Shown in pieces: positions 27,865 to 37,655 of a stretch of 64,000 nt of DNA; position 1 is the first letter of the stretch; the number at the start of each line of letters is the position of its first letter. The position numbers and the translations under genes were made by a program. The DNA is from JACKJK01 sp046159835. Its GTDB lineage: Bacteria > Pseudomonadota > Alphaproteobacteria > Rhizobiales > Tepidamorphaceae. The stretch spans positions 434,001 to 498,000 of the forward strand of contig NZ_JBJXCY010000001.1 in NCBI RefSeq assembly GCF_046159835.1, read 5' to 3'. A model generated the notes under the pieces. The model was given only the letters and a program-made list of their open reading frames with translations. It searched no databases and had not been told where the DNA came from.

Positions 27865-29796
27865 ATGCAACGCCTGCTCGCCACGCTCTGCCTGATCGCG
27901 ACTTTCCTTGCCGCGCACACCCTGCCGCTCGCGGCACAGGGTGCGGAAGAGATCACGCTGTTTGAATCGCGCATCTCGGTGGATGAAGACGGCGCGCTGA
28001 CGGTCACCGAACTCATCACCGTCAATGCCCAGCACATCCAGGTGAAGCGCGGCATCTACCGCGACTTCCCGACCCGCTACTACGACGAGGACAACGGCCT
28101 GCTGGAGACTCGGCCCTTCGAGGTGCTGAGCGTCAAGCGGGACGGCGTGGACGAGCCGTACCACACCCAGTCCATGGGCGGCGGCGTGCGCATCTATATC
28201 GGCAACGAGAACTTCTTCGTTTCGCGTGGCATCCACACCTACGAGCTGACCTACCGCACCGAGCGCCAGCTTCGCCATTTCGAGGATTTCGACGAGGTCT
28301 ACTGGAACGTCACCGGCAATGCCTGGGCGTTCCCGATCCGGCTGGCGCGGGCCCGCGTGACGCTGCCGCCAGATGCCGAGGTGCTGCAATGGGCGGCCTA
28401 TACCGGCCCGCGCGGTTCCACCGAGCGCGACGCGGAAGTCATCGCCCAGTCGGGGCGCGCCATCACCATCGAGACGACCCGCCGGCTCAGTAGCGGCGAG
28501 GGGCTGACGGTTGCCGTCGCCTTCCCGAAGGGCTTCGTGCCGGACGTGACACCGAACCAGGCGCTCTTCCGCAAGATATGGGACAATCTCGGGTTGTTCA
28601 CGTTCCTGGCCGCCGTGCCGCTGATCTTCGGCTACCTGCTCCACCACTGGGCGCGCGTTGGGCGCGATCCGCCGCGCCGGGCGGTCATTCCCCGCTTCGG
28701 GGCGCCGCGCGGCCTGTCGCCGGGGGCTGTCAGCTATCTCTACTTTCGGGGCTTCCGGAAGGGCTTCCGCTCGGGCGCATCGAAAGCCTTCGTCGCCGCG
28801 CTGACTGCGCTGGCGGTCAAGGGCCGGATCATCATTGACGAGACCGGCAAGCACATGAAGGTCAAGTCGCGTCCGGGGTCGCGCCAGCCCATGACCGATG
28901 ACGAGCGCGCGCTGTCCAATGCGTTGCTCGGCCAGTTGAGCGAACGCGAGTTCAAGAAGGAAAACGCGAAGACGATCCGCAACGCCATCACGCGCTTCCG
29001 CTCGGCCATCGAGAGGAGCTATGCGGACGTCTACTACACGACCAACCGGCGCTACGTGATCGTCGCCTTCATCATGCTGGTGTTCGCAGCGGTGTTCTTC
29101 CTCATCGTCGACCGCCCGCCGGAAACGGTGCTGATACCGACGATCTTCGCCATGGCATTCGGCGGCGTCGGACTGACGATCTTTTCTGTCGCGCTGACGC
29201 GCATTCTCGGCATCGCGGGCGAGGGCAGCCTCACCGGCGCAATATTCATGCTGCTGTTCTCGATCCCCTTCGCAACCGTACCGCTGCTGATGGTGCTGCT
29301 GACGCCGGGCGGATGGGTCACGCTGGTGCCGCTGCTCGCTTATCTCACCATCGCGGCAATCGTTACCTTCGCCTACCTGATGCCGGCCCCCACGGAGGAC
29401 GGCCAGCGCCTTGCCGAGGAGATCGAAGGCTACCGGCTCTATCTCTCCGTCGCAGAGGCTGAACGTATGAACATGGCCGGCGCGCCACGCATCACCCCGC
29501 AGGTCTACGAGACGCATCTGCCCTTCGCCATCGGGCTTGGTGTCGAGAAGCAGTGGTCGCACGCTTTCGAGGAAGCGCTGACCGAGGCCGGCAAGACCGA
29601 CCGCACCTACAGGCCCGGCTTCTATCGCGGCAATGCGTGGAACGCGGGAACCCTTTCGCGCGCAGCCGGCGGCATGGCGGCGGCCATCGGGTCATCCATC
29701 GCCAGCGCAACGCCTGCCCCCTCGTCCTCTTCAGGTTCCGGCGGCGGCGGTTTTTCCGGCGGCGGTGGTGGTGGTGGCGGCGGTGGCGGCTGGTAG
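27865..29796 (+). CDS. DUF2207 membrane protein with poly-glycine tail
   Basis: A 643-residue protein. It has a signal peptide (about 1-25), an extracytoplasmic beta-rich DUF2207 domain (GIYRDFPTRYYDEDNG, YELTYRTERQL, DEVYWNVTGNAW) and a helix near 238. A cytoplasmic stretch and four more hydrophobic helices near 390-500 follow. A C-terminal domain ends in a Gly-rich tail (SGGGGFSGGGGGGG up to the terminal GW). DUF2207 proteins typically pair with LemA; their role is unknown. The poly-Gly terminus is a family habit and may serve in membrane or protease recognition. Confidence 0.9.
   Translation: MQRLLATLCLIATFLAAHTLPLAAQGAEEITLFESRISVDEDGALTVTELITVNAQHIQVKRGIYRDFPTRYYDEDNGLLETRPFEVLSVKRDGVDEPYHTQSMGGGVRIYIGNENFFVSRGIHTYELTYRTERQLRHFEDFDEVYWNVTGNAWAFPIRLARARVTLPPDAEVLQWAAYTGPRGSTERDAEVIAQSGRAITIETTRRLSSGEGLTVAVAFPKGFVPDVTPNQALFRKIWDNLGLFTFLAAVPLIFGYLLHHWARVGRDPPRRAVIPRFGAPRGLSPGAVSYLYFRGFRKGFRSGASKAFVAALTALAVKGRIIIDETGKHMKVKSRPGSRQPMTDDERALSNALLGQLSEREFKKENAKTIRNAITRFRSAIERSYADVYYTTNRRYVIVAFIMLVFAAVFFLIVDRPPETVLIPTIFAMAFGGVGLTIFSVALTRILGIAGEGSLTGAIFMLLFSIPFATVPLLMVLLTPGGWVTLVPLLAYLTIAAIVTFAYLMPAPTEDGQRLAEEIEGYRLYLSVAEAERMNMAGAPRITPQVYETHLPFAIGLGVEKQWSHAFEEALTEAGKTDRTYRPGFYRGNAWNAGTLSRAAGGMAAAIGSSIASATPAPSSSSGSGGGGFSGGGGGGGGGGGW
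29743..29793 (+). repeat. GGN triplet run encoding the poly-Gly tail
   Basis: A run of GGC/GGT codons, interrupted by one TTT-TCC, encodes the glycine tail of the DUF2207 protein. The mixed codons make it less slippage-prone than a pure repeat, but in-frame length changes would be tolerated. Confidence 0.6.
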
Positions 29797-29821
29797 TCTC
29801 GGCAACAGCGAACCGGGAAGG

Positions 29822-29837
29822 GTTAACATTTATTAAC
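29822..29837. promoter_or_regulatory. GTTAA-N6-TTAAC palindrome (CtrA-like)
   Basis: The sequence GTTAACATTTATTAAC sits in the gap after the DUF2207 stop and about 57 bases before the small secreted protein start. It resembles a CtrA site but has a six-base rather than seven-base spacer. The AT-rich palindrome stands out in its GC-rich surroundings. Binding is inferred. Confidence 0.35.
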
Positions 29838-29893
29838 TCATGTGCGAGTGTGCTTTCCGTTACGTCAGACAACTGCCGTTTGAGGGGGGCAGC

Positions 29894-30199
29894 ATGACGA
29901 TCCGGAAAGAACTTCGCCGTCACGCGCGGGTTATCGCTCTTTCGCTCTCGATAGCATGCGTCTGGCACGGCACTGGACTTGCGGTTCCCGCAGGCCCGTC
30001 CGCGTCTTCCAGCGGCATCGGTGAGGGGCCGAGCGAACTCGGTGAACCGAGCCGCATCCAGTACGACATCCCGTGCAGTCCGCGCCTCTATGAGGAGTGC
30101 TACCGCCAGCCGCCGGAGCAAGGAACAGCGGGCGGCAACATCAGCTTCCTCGGCTTTGTCGCGGGCTTCTTCACAACCCTTTTCTCCGCCGGGCGCTGA
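29894..30199 (+). CDS. Small secreted or membrane-associated protein, unknown
   Basis: A 101-residue protein with an N-terminal signal-like segment (ARVIALSLSIACVWHGTGLAV), a middle part with two cysteines (IPCSPRLYEECYRQPPE) that could form a disulfide, and a hydrophobic C-terminus (FLGFVAGFFTTLF). A strong GAGGGGGGC ribosome-binding site just before the ATG at 29894 decides the start over an upstream in-frame ATG. No family recognised. It is convergent with the outer-membrane barrel gene and shares a hairpin with it. Confidence 0.55.
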   Translation: MTIRKELRRHARVIALSLSIACVWHGTGLAVPAGPSASSSGIGEGPSELGEPSRIQYDIPCSPRLYEECYRQPPEQGTAGGNISFLGFVAGFFTTLFSAGR

Positions 30200-30207
30200 A
30201 ACGAAAA

Positions 30208-30227
30208 CGGCGCCCGTTCGGGCGCCG
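30208..30227 (-). terminator. Intrinsic terminator (probably bidirectional)
   Basis: CGGCGCCC-GTTC-GGGCGCCG has a perfect 8-bp GC stem. On the minus strand it is followed by TTTTCGTTT, a good T-run for the outer-membrane barrel gene. On the plus strand it follows the small secreted protein stop but has only a short T pair. Confidence 0.75.
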
Positions 30228-30259
30228 CTTGAAAATGTCCGGGTGCTTGCCGGCAGCCC

Positions 30260-30937
30260 TTACCTGTTGGTGATCAGGCCCCACAAGTCGAACTTCCGCT
30301 TCAGGCCGACGCGCACGAGGTGGATGTCGTCGAAGTCGGTGGTAACTGCGGTAGGAACTCCGGGGCTGACATTGTCGCCCAGATCGATGTGCAGATACTC
30401 GATCTTGGCCGACCAGTTCTGGTCGAACGCCATCTCGACACCGGCACCGATGGCAAGCCCGGCGCTGATATCATCCGACTCGCCAAGGCTGCCAGTACCA
30501 AGGACACCGGACTGGACCTCGCCATAGGCAAGGCCCGCCGTGCCATAGAACAGGAACATGCCGGTGGCGTAGCCGATGCGCCCGCGAATGGTCGAGAACC
30601 AGTTCACCTGGGCATAGCAGTTCGCCGGAGCGCAGCCGCCCACTTCTCCGCTGATATCGCCGAAGGACGTATCGCTTTCATAGCCCCAGACCCAGGCACC
30701 GTTTTGCCAGTTGGCGCCGGAGGTCCAGCCGATAAAGCCGCCGTCGATGCCGTAGGTCCCGGTCGACGCCGAACCGACGCTTTCGCTATCGCCCCAGGCG
30801 CCGCCGCCCTGGATGCCGATGAAATGGCCGGACCAGTCGTGGGCCGTGCCGGTGAAGCGGTCGTCAGCATTGGCCGTGCCGCACAGAAGTGCCGCGCCAA
30901 CTGCGCCTGCCGCGATCTTCGCATTGATTGATTTCAT
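30260..30937 (-). CDS. Outer-membrane beta-barrel protein (Omp25/porin-family like)
   Basis: A 225-residue protein with a cleavable signal peptide (AAGAVGAALLCGTANA, cleavage near residue 24). An eight-strand-type barrel follows: WSGHFIGIQGGGAWG, TIRGRIGYATGMFLFYGTAGLAYG, AIGAGVEMAFDQNWSAKIEYLHIDLG, and the family-typical C-terminal VRVGLKRKFDLW. Such proteins are abundant in Rhizobiales outer membranes and contribute to envelope stability. The ATG at 30937 is chosen so the signal peptide is N-terminal. It is a single-gene unit with a terminator downstream. Confidence 0.88.
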   Translation of the reverse strand: MKSINAKIAAGAVGAALLCGTANADDRFTGTAHDWSGHFIGIQGGGAWGDSESVGSASTGTYGIDGGFIGWTSGANWQNGAWVWGYESDTSFGDISGEVGGCAPANCYAQVNWFSTIRGRIGYATGMFLFYGTAGLAYGEVQSGVLGTGSLGESDDISAGLAIGAGVEMAFDQNWSAKIEYLHIDLGDNVSPGVPTAVTTDFDDIHLVRVGLKRKFDLWGLITNR

Positions 30938-31185
30938 GGAACCCCGAGCCCCCTGGGTGTTCGTGCGCGCGCCCCGCGCAAATGGAATTGCATCAGGTCT
31001 AAGTCGCACGGGGTAACAAAACAACTGACCGGCCGTGATTCACGGGCGAATGCTTTCCGCTAGGTCCGGTTTTTCTGCGACTATGGCGAAACGGCCACAC
31101 GCGCCGCGAACAGCCGGCGGTGCTGGACATGGCAGCCCGCGCGCGATACGCCGTGCCCAATCATCCGTGAACCGCCGCGAACCCC

Positions 31186-33654
31186 ATGCCAGACCTTCTG
31201 CTTGAACTCTTCTCCGAAGAAATTCCCGCGCGCATGCAAAAGCGCGCGTCCGACGATCTGAAGAAGCTCGTCACCGATGCCATGGTCAATGCCGGGCTGA
31301 CCTACGAGGCCGCCCGCGCCTTCGCCACGCCGCGCCGGCTGACGCTGTCCGTCGTCGGCGTCCCGGTGAAGAGCCCGGACACGCTGGGAGAGCGCAAGGG
31401 CCCCCGCGTCGGCGCACCGGAACAGGCGCTGGCAGGCTTCCTGAAGGCAGCCGGCCTTTCCAGCATCGAGGAAGCCGAGACGGTCGAGGACCCCAAGAAG
31501 GGCGCGTTCTACGTGGCGCGCACCAGCAAGCAGGGCCGCGACGCAACCGCGATCATCGCCGAGATCGTGCCGGACTTGATCCGCAAGTTCCCCTGGCCAA
31601 AATCCATGCGCTGGGGGTCCGGCTCCCTGCGCTGGGTGCGCCCGTTGCACTCGATCCTGTGCACCTTCGGTCCCGAGACCGAGGAACCGGAGGTCGTATC
31701 CTTCGAGGTCGACGGGATCAACTCCGGCGACACGACGCGCGGCCACCGCTTCATGGCACCGGGCGAGATCACCGTGCGCCGGTTCGATGACTACGTCTCC
31801 AAGCTGGAGGCGGCCAAGGTCGTGCTCGACCCGGAACGCCGCGCCGACATGATCCGCGCCGATGCCAAGACGCTGGCGTTCGCGCAGGGCATGGAACTGG
31901 TCGAGGACGAGGGGCTGGTGAACGAGGTCGCCGGGCTGGTCGAGTGGCCGGTGCCGCTGATGGGCACCTTCGACGAAAGCTTTCTCGACGTGCCGGACGA
32001 GGCGATCCGCGCAACCATCCGCGCCAACCAGAAATGCTTCGTGCTCACGGACCCGGCAACGGGCAAGCTTGCCAACCGGTTCATCGCGGTTGCCAATATC
32101 GAGGCGGCGGACGGCGGCGAGAAGATCACCGCCGGCAACGAGCGCGTCATCGCGGCCCGCCTGTCGGATGCGAAGTTCTTCTGGGAGACGGACCTCGCGA
32201 CACCGCTCGCGACCCATGCCGAGAAGCTCGCCGGCATCGTCTATCACGAGAAGCTTGGCACGCAGGCCGAACGCGTCGAGCGCATCGCAGCGCTGGCCAA
32301 GGAACTGGCCCCCGTCGTCGGCGCGGACCCGGACAGGGCCGAGCGCGCCGCCCGCCTCGCCAAGGCCGATCTGGTCACCGAAATGGTCGGAGAATTCCCC
32401 GAGCTTCAGGGCCTGATGGGCCGCTACTACGCGCTGGCCCAAGGTGAGGACGCGGACGTCGCAGCGGCAATCGAGGAACACTACAAGCCGCAGGGTCCGT
32501 CCGACACGGTGCCGTCCAACTCAGTCTCCATTGCGGTTGCGCTTGCTGACAAGCTCGACACGCTCGTCGGCTTCTGGGCCATCGACGAGAAGCCGACCGG
32601 CAGCAAGGACCCTTATGCGCTGCGCCGTGCGGCGCTCGGCGTTATTCGGTTGGTGCTCGGAAACGGGCTTCGGATAGAGTTGGGGTGGCTGTTAGATGCG
32701 GCTTTAAATCAAATCATCAAGATGAGCGATTTAGACATCTATCAACCCATCGACAAATTGCGTGAAATTGAATTGCGAACTGCGCGGGATTCGCACTTTT
32801 ACGATCTGGCCGATACGCTGATAGCGGTTAGAGATCACCCGATATTCAATTTTTTCTTTAACGAAGATGGTTTAATCCAGAAACTGATTGAAAAATCGCT
32901 GAAGCTCCGGAATTATGCGGTAAGCAAAGAGAAATCTATTATCTATTTTGATCGTAAAGAAGCCGAACGAGTTTCTAAAGAAATAGAAGAAATGGTTGCT
33001 GGGCGCACCAAAGAAATGTACGCGCCATTATATTTGAAGATTGAATTTGATAATAATGAATTTCCCTATCGAGATGCCGAGAAACGAACAAAATACAGCG
33101 AAAAGTTCATTTTCTTCGATAGGCTCATTAGCGATCTCCTCTCCTTCTTCGCGGACCGCCTGAAGGTCCAGCTTCGCGACGAGGGCGCGCGGCACGACCT
33201 GGTGGATGCTGTCTTCGCGCTTCCCGATCAGGACGATCTTCTCATGGTCACCCGCCGGGTCGAGGCGCTGGGCGCGTTTCTCGACACCGATGACGGCGCG
33301 AACCTGATGGCGGCCTACAAGCGCGCCGCCAACATCCTGCGCATCGAGGAAAAGAAGGACGACACCACCTACCCGGCAACGCCCGATCCCGACCGCTTCG
33401 CGGTGCAGGAGGAGCGCGCCCTGTTCGACGCGCTGGAGACAGCGCGCGGCGAAGTTGACATGGCGCTGGAGCGCGAGGACTTCGCCGACGCCATGACGGC
33501 GCTGTCGAAGCTGCGCGCGCCCGTCGATACCTTCTTCGACGACGTGACGGTGAATGCCGAGGATGCTGACGTTCGCGTCAACCGGCTGAAGCTGCTCGCC
33601 GCCATCCGCGGCACGATGGACAGGGTTGCCGTCTTCGACAAGGTTGCCGGCTAG
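31186..33654 (+). CDS. glyS: Glycyl-tRNA synthetase beta subunit, with AT-rich in-frame insertion
   Basis: The beta subunit recognises tRNA-Gly and is essential with glyQ. At 822 residues it is longer than usual (about 690-780 as I recall). The N-terminal [21 protein letters not shown], the middle [15 protein letters not shown] and [12 protein letters not shown], and the C-terminal [20 protein letters not shown] and [17 protein letters not shown] are normal. Between about residues 491 and 648 lies a segment with strikingly AT-rich codons and no family resemblance (for example [19 protein letters not shown]). It is in frame and stop-free, so the protein is presumably functional. Confidence 0.95.
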   Translation: MPDLLLELFSEEIPARMQKRASDDLKKLVTDAMVNAGLTYEAARAFATPRRLTLSVVGVPVKSPDTLGERKGPRVGAPEQALAGFLKAAGLSSIEEAETVEDPKKGAFYVARTSKQGRDATAIIAEIVPDLIRKFPWPKSMRWGSGSLRWVRPLHSILCTFGPETEEPEVVSFEVDGINSGDTTRGHRFMAPGEITVRRFDDYVSKLEAAKVVLDPERRADMIRADAKTLAFAQGMELVEDEGLVNEVAGLVEWPVPLMGTFDESFLDVPDEAIRATIRANQKCFVLTDPATGKLANRFIAVANIEAADGGEKITAGNERVIAARLSDAKFFWETDLATPLATHAEKLAGIVYHEKLGTQAERVERIAALAKELAPVVGADPDRAERAARLAKADLVTEMVGEFPELQGLMGRYYALAQGEDADVAAAIEEHYKPQGPSDTVPSNSVSIAVALADKLDTLVGFWAIDEKPTGSKDPYALRRAALGVIRLVLGNGLRIELGWLLDAALNQIIKMSDLDIYQPIDKLREIELRTARDSHFYDLADTLIAVRDHPIFNFFFNEDGLIQKLIEKSLKLRNYAVSKEKSIIYFDRKEAERVSKEIEEMVAGRTKEMYAPLYLKIEFDNNEFPYRDAEKRTKYSEKFIFFDRLISDLLSFFADRLKVQLRDEGARHDLVDAVFALPDQDDLLMVTRRVEALGAFLDTDDGANLMAAYKRAANILRIEEKKDDTTYPATPDPDRFAVQEERALFDALETARGEVDMALEREDFADAMTALSKLRAPVDTFFDDVTVNAEDADVRVNRLKLLAAIRGTMDRVAVFDKVAG
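32650..33135 (+). other. AT-rich in-frame insertion within glyS
   Basis: The codon pattern shifts from GC-rich to AT-rich near 32650 and back near 33135, while the reading frame stays open for about 160 codons. In relatives I remember, only 20-30 residues connect the flanking conserved motifs ([12 protein letters not shown] before, [14 protein letters not shown] after). The inserted peptide is hydrophilic and rich in K, E, D, F and I. No intein splice residues or mobile-element ends were recognised. Confidence 0.7.
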
Positions 33655-33907
33655 CGCTTCTGCGCTTCAAACACGACGCAACGTTTCCCTGAATCGCGCA
33701 CGGCGATGAGCCTGCGCGGCGCGCTGTTCCGCGCGCGTACGCTGCACTGCGCGCGAGGTCTTCCACAAACGCATTGTCCCTAAACAGCTTGACGCATTGC
33801 ATCGCGGGCGCGTTTGCGCGATGAAGCCTCACTCTTCGCGGTTGCAGCATGAGTCCTGTTCCGCGAAGGCAAAGAAGACTGCGCGAGACGCTTCAGGGAC
33901 GTGTGAC

Positions 33908-36586
33908 ATGACGCAATGGGTCTATTCATTCGGCGGCAGGTCCGCCGAGGGCGAAGCCGGCATGAAGAACCTGCTCGGCGGCAAGGGTGCCAACCTTGCC
34001 GAAATGTCGAGCCTGGGCCTGCCGGTGCCGCCGGGATTCACGATCACGACCGAGGTCTGCAACTACTATTACGACAACGCCGAGAGCTACCCCGCCGACC
34101 TGCGCGAGCAGGCGGCCGCCGCGGTGAGCCGCATCGGCGAGATCACCGGAAAGGGTTTCGGCGACACCGAGAACCCGCTTTTGGTCTCCGTGCGCTCCGG
34201 CGCGCGCGCCTCCATGCCGGGCATGATGGACACGGTCCTCAATCTTGGCCTCAACGACGAGACGGTCGAGGCGCTCGCGAAGAACTCCGGCGACCGGCGT
34301 TTCGCCTATGACAGCTACCGCCGCTTCATCCAGATGTATTCCGACGTGGTGCTCGGCGTGGAGCATCACAATTTCGAGGAGATCCTCGAGCTCTACAAGG
34401 AAGAGCGGTCGCTGACGCTGGACACCGATCTCGGTGCCGACGACTGGGAACACATCGTCGCCGCCTTCAAGGTGCGCGTCGAGGAGGAGCTTGGCTCGTC
34501 CTTCCCGCTGGACGTGAACGAGCAGCTCTGGGGCGCCATCGGCGCGGTGTTCGGCTCCTGGATGAACCAGCGCGCCATCACCTATCGCCGCCTGCATGAA
34601 ATCCCGGCGACGTGGGGCACGGCGGTCAACGTGCAGGCCATGGTCTTCGGCAACATGGGCGAGGATTCCGCAACTGGCGTTGCCTTCACCCGAAACCCCT
34701 CCACTGGTGAGAAGGCGCTCTATGGCGAGTTCCTCATCAATGCGCAGGGCGAGGATGTCGTCGCAGGTATCCGCACCCCGCAGGACCTGACGGAAGCAGC
34801 CCGCGAGGCTGCAGGCTCAGACAAGGCATCGCTTGAAAGGGCCATGCCGGAGACATTCTCGGAGTTTGTCGGCATCTGCGACCAGCTCGAAAACCACTAT
34901 CGCGACATGCAGGACCTCGAATTCACCGTCGAGCAGGGCAAGCTGTGGATGCTGCAGACCCGGTCGGGAAAGCGCACCACAAAGGCAGCCCTCAAGATCG
35001 CCGTGGACATGGCCGCCGAAGGCCTCATCACGCAAGATGAAGCCGTGCTGCGCATCGATGCCGGCGCGCTCGACCAGCTTCTGCACCCGATGATCGACCC
35101 CGACGCCCCGCGCACCATCATCGCCAACGGCCTGCCGGCCTCACCCGGCGCGGCGCAGGGCGAGATCGTGTTCAATTCCGATGATGCCGAGCGGCTGAAG
35201 GCGGAAGGGCGCGCGGTCATCCTCGTGCGCGTGGAAACCAGCCCGGAAGACATTCACGGCATGCATGCCGCAGAAGGCATCCTCACGACGCGCGGCGGCA
35301 TGACGAGCCACGCGGCCGTTGTCGCGCGCGGCATGGGCAAGCCCTGCGTGTCTGGTGCCGGGATGCTGCGCATCAACTACGCCAAGGGCGAGATGCTGGC
35401 CGCCGGCCGCATCTTCAAGGAAGGCGACATCATCACCGTGGACGGCTCCACGGGGCAGGTGCTGGAAGGCCGCGTGAACATGCTCCAGCCGGAACTTTCC
35501 GGCGATTTCGGACAGATCATGGAATGGGCCGATTCCCGCCGCGTGCTGGGCGTGCGCGCCAATGCCGAGACCCCGCTCGATGCCCGCGCCGCGCGCGAGT
35601 TCGGTGCCGAGGGCATCGGCCTGTCGCGCACCGAGCACATGTTCTTCGACGGCGACCGCATCACCTCCGTGCGCCAGATGATCCTGGCAGACGACGAAGC
35701 GGGCCGCCGCAAGGCGCTCGACAAGCTGCTGCCGATGCAGCGCGAGGACTTCATCGAGCTGTTCGAGATCATGGCCGGCCTGCCCGTGACGATCCGACTG
35801 CTGGACCCCCCGCTGCACGAGTTCCTCCCCCACGATGCGGAGGAAATCGCGGAAGTGGCCGAAGGTCTCGGCGCCGATGTCGACAAGGTGACGGCGCGGG
35901 TCGAACTGCTGAAGGAACTGAACCCGATGCTTGGCCATCGCGGTTGCCGCCTCGGCATCTCCTACCCTGAAATCTACGAGATGCAGGCGCAGGCAATCTT
36001 CGAGGCCGCAGCCGAAGCCGCGAAGAAGACCGGCCAGCCGGTGACGCCGGAAGTCATGATCCCGCTCATCGCCACCAAGGCGGAATTCGACCTGCTGAAG
36101 GAGCGTATCGACGCGGTGGCCGACAAGGTCCGCGCAGACAAGGGCGTCGAGATCGAGTACCAGACCGGTACCATGATCGAGCTTCCCCGCGCCTGCCTGC
36201 GCGCCGGCGAAATCGCCGAAAGCGCGGAGTTCTTCTCCTTTGGCACCAACGACCTGACGCAGACCGCCTTCGGCATCTCGCGTGACGATGCGGCGAGCTT
36301 CCTCGGCACCTACGTGGAAAAAGGCCTGCTGGAGGCCGACCCGTTCATTTCCATCGACACCGGTGGCGTTGGCGAACTGGTGTCCATCGGTTGCGAGCGC
36401 GGTCGTGCCGTGCGTCCCGACATCAAGCTCGGCATCTGCGGCGAGCATGGCGGCGATCCGGCCTCGGTGCGCTTCTGCCACGAGGTTGGTCTCACTTATG
36501 TCTCCTGCTCGCCCTACCGCGTGCCGATTGCACGCCTTGCGGCAGCGCAGGCCGCGATTGCCGGCGATGCCGGCTCGACGGACTAA
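33908..36586 (+). CDS. ppdK: Pyruvate, phosphate dikinase
   Basis: This enzyme interconverts pyruvate, ATP and Pi with PEP, AMP and PPi, linking glycolysis and gluconeogenesis. The 892 residues hold the N-terminal ATP-grasp part (GGKGANLAEMSSLGLPVPPG), the phosphohistidine domain with catalytic His in GGMTSHAAVVARGMGKPC, and the C-terminal TIM barrel. The barrel shows GIGLSRTEHMFF and the PEP-binding GICGEHGGDPASV with its catalytic Cys. The ATG at 33908 (MTQWVYSFGG) matches the family start; the longer in-frame ATG at 33797 would add an atypical 37 residues. It follows glyS, as in many Rhizobiales. Confidence 0.96.
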   Translation: MTQWVYSFGGRSAEGEAGMKNLLGGKGANLAEMSSLGLPVPPGFTITTEVCNYYYDNAESYPADLREQAAAAVSRIGEITGKGFGDTENPLLVSVRSGARASMPGMMDTVLNLGLNDETVEALAKNSGDRRFAYDSYRRFIQMYSDVVLGVEHHNFEEILELYKEERSLTLDTDLGADDWEHIVAAFKVRVEEELGSSFPLDVNEQLWGAIGAVFGSWMNQRAITYRRLHEIPATWGTAVNVQAMVFGNMGEDSATGVAFTRNPSTGEKALYGEFLINAQGEDVVAGIRTPQDLTEAAREAAGSDKASLERAMPETFSEFVGICDQLENHYRDMQDLEFTVEQGKLWMLQTRSGKRTTKAALKIAVDMAAEGLITQDEAVLRIDAGALDQLLHPMIDPDAPRTIIANGLPASPGAAQGEIVFNSDDAERLKAEGRAVILVRVETSPEDIHGMHAAEGILTTRGGMTSHAAVVARGMGKPCVSGAGMLRINYAKGEMLAAGRIFKEGDIITVDGSTGQVLEGRVNMLQPELSGDFGQIMEWADSRRVLGVRANAETPLDARAAREFGAEGIGLSRTEHMFFDGDRITSVRQMILADDEAGRRKALDKLLPMQREDFIELFEIMAGLPVTIRLLDPPLHEFLPHDAEEIAEVAEGLGADVDKVTARVELLKELNPMLGHRGCRLGISYPEIYEMQAQAIFEAAAEAAKKTGQPVTPEVMIPLIATKAEFDLLKERIDAVADKVRADKGVEIEYQTGTMIELPRACLRAGEIAESAEFFSFGTNDLTQTAFGISRDDAASFLGTYVEKGLLEADPFISIDTGGVGELVSIGCERGRAVRPDIKLGICGEHGGDPASVRFCHEVGLTYVSCSPYRVPIARLAAAQAAIAGDAGSTD

Positions 36587-36605
36587 GGGTCGAGGGCCGC
36601 GTGCG

Positions 36606-37553
36606 GTGAGCAGCGGTGCGGACCATCTCGCCGCGCTGCGGACCGGCGGCAAGCAGGCGGTTGCGCGCGCGCTGACCGCGCTTGAGCGCGGGCTGGACCC
36701 GGCCGGTGCACCGGATGCCGAAACCGCTGACCTGCTGGATGCGGCAATCGCCGACCCGACCGGCATTGTCATCGGCCTGACCGGGCCGCCCGGCGTCGGC
36801 AAGTCGACGCTGACGGGTGAACTGCTCACCAGCTGGCGCAAGGCGGGCCTGAGTGTCGGCGTCATTGCCGTCGATCCGTCCTCGCAGATCACCGGTGGGG
36901 CGCTGTTGGGTGACCGCACGCGCATTCGCACGGCTCCCGACGACGACAAGGCCTTCGTGCGCTCGCTTGCCGCCCGCGACCGGCTCGGCGGCCTGTCGGA
37001 CCATTCCGTTGCAGCCGCGCTTCTCATGCGCGCGGTCTACGACCGGGTGATCGTGGAAACCGTCGGCATCGGGCAATCAGAAGCCGACATTGGCCTGATT
37101 GCTGACACGCTGGTCCTGTGCGTGCAGCCGGGTTCAGGCGACAGTCTTCAGTTCATGAAGGCCGGCATCATGGAACTGCCCGACGTGATCGCCGTCACGA
37201 AATCCGACATGGGAGCGGCCGCCCGCCGTGCGCGCGCCGACGTGGAAGGCGCGCTCGGCCTCGTGGCAACCGGCATCGCCGACTGGAAGGTTCCGGTGGT
37301 CGCGCTGTCGGCTGCCAGCGGCGAGGGCATCGACGATCTTCTGGCTGCAATCAGCAGTCACCGCGCGTGGCTGGACGAGGACCGGCATCTCGCTCAAAGG
37401 CGTCAGGACCAGGCCCGCGCCTTCATGCGCGACTTCGTCAAATCGCGCCACGGACGGGCGGGCCTGAACCGCGTCGTGACAGAAATCGCTTCGGCTGATG
37501 CGAGAAAGCCCTTTGAGGCACTGAGAAGGCTTGTGAAATTTCTCGACCGGTAA
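36606..37553 (+). CDS. meaB: Methylmalonyl-CoA mutase-associated GTPase MeaB
   Basis: A G3E-family metallochaperone GTPase that protects and reactivates B12-dependent methylmalonyl-CoA mutase. Its 315 residues show Walker A GPPGVGKST, GVIAVDPSSQITGGALLGDR, the switch region VIVETVGIGQSEADI, and the guanine motif TKSD in VIAVTKSDMG. The start is a GTG at 36606, 20 bases after the ppdK stop; no suitable ATG exists and family members begin near here. The mutase gene itself is not in the window. It is likely cotranscribed with ppdK. Confidence 0.93.
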   Translation: MSSGADHLAALRTGGKQAVARALTALERGLDPAGAPDAETADLLDAAIADPTGIVIGLTGPPGVGKSTLTGELLTSWRKAGLSVGVIAVDPSSQITGGALLGDRTRIRTAPDDDKAFVRSLAARDRLGGLSDHSVAAALLMRAVYDRVIVETVGIGQSEADIGLIADTLVLCVQPGSGDSLQFMKAGIMELPDVIAVTKSDMGAAARRARADVEGALGLVATGIADWKVPVVALSAASGEGIDDLLAAISSHRAWLDEDRHLAQRRQDQARAFMRDFVKSRHGRAGLNRVVTEIASADARKPFEALRRLVKFLDR

Positions 37554-37655
37554 ACCATTGATTTACCTAGAAAACACTTCACCTCTTGCCTGCCAATTTC
37601 CTGACTTTTTTTATCGTTAATTCACCATCAACGCTTTTGCGGCGAAATGGTCATG

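Noticed and set aside
26812..29562. A 916-codon minus-strand open frame
   Set aside because: It runs antisense to the SMR, LemA and DUF2207 genes and is composed of His/Arg/Asp/Gln-rich shadow sequence with no motif.
32650..33135. Intein or group of homing endonuclease in glyS
   Set aside because: No Cys/Ser at the start, no His-Asn at the end and no endonuclease motifs; the segment is also too short for a typical intein with endonuclease.
33655..33907. A short peptide gene or N-terminal extension before ppdK
   Set aside because: The frame is open from 33797 but the peptide has no similarity to PPDK proteins, and MTQWVYSFGG is the normal family start.
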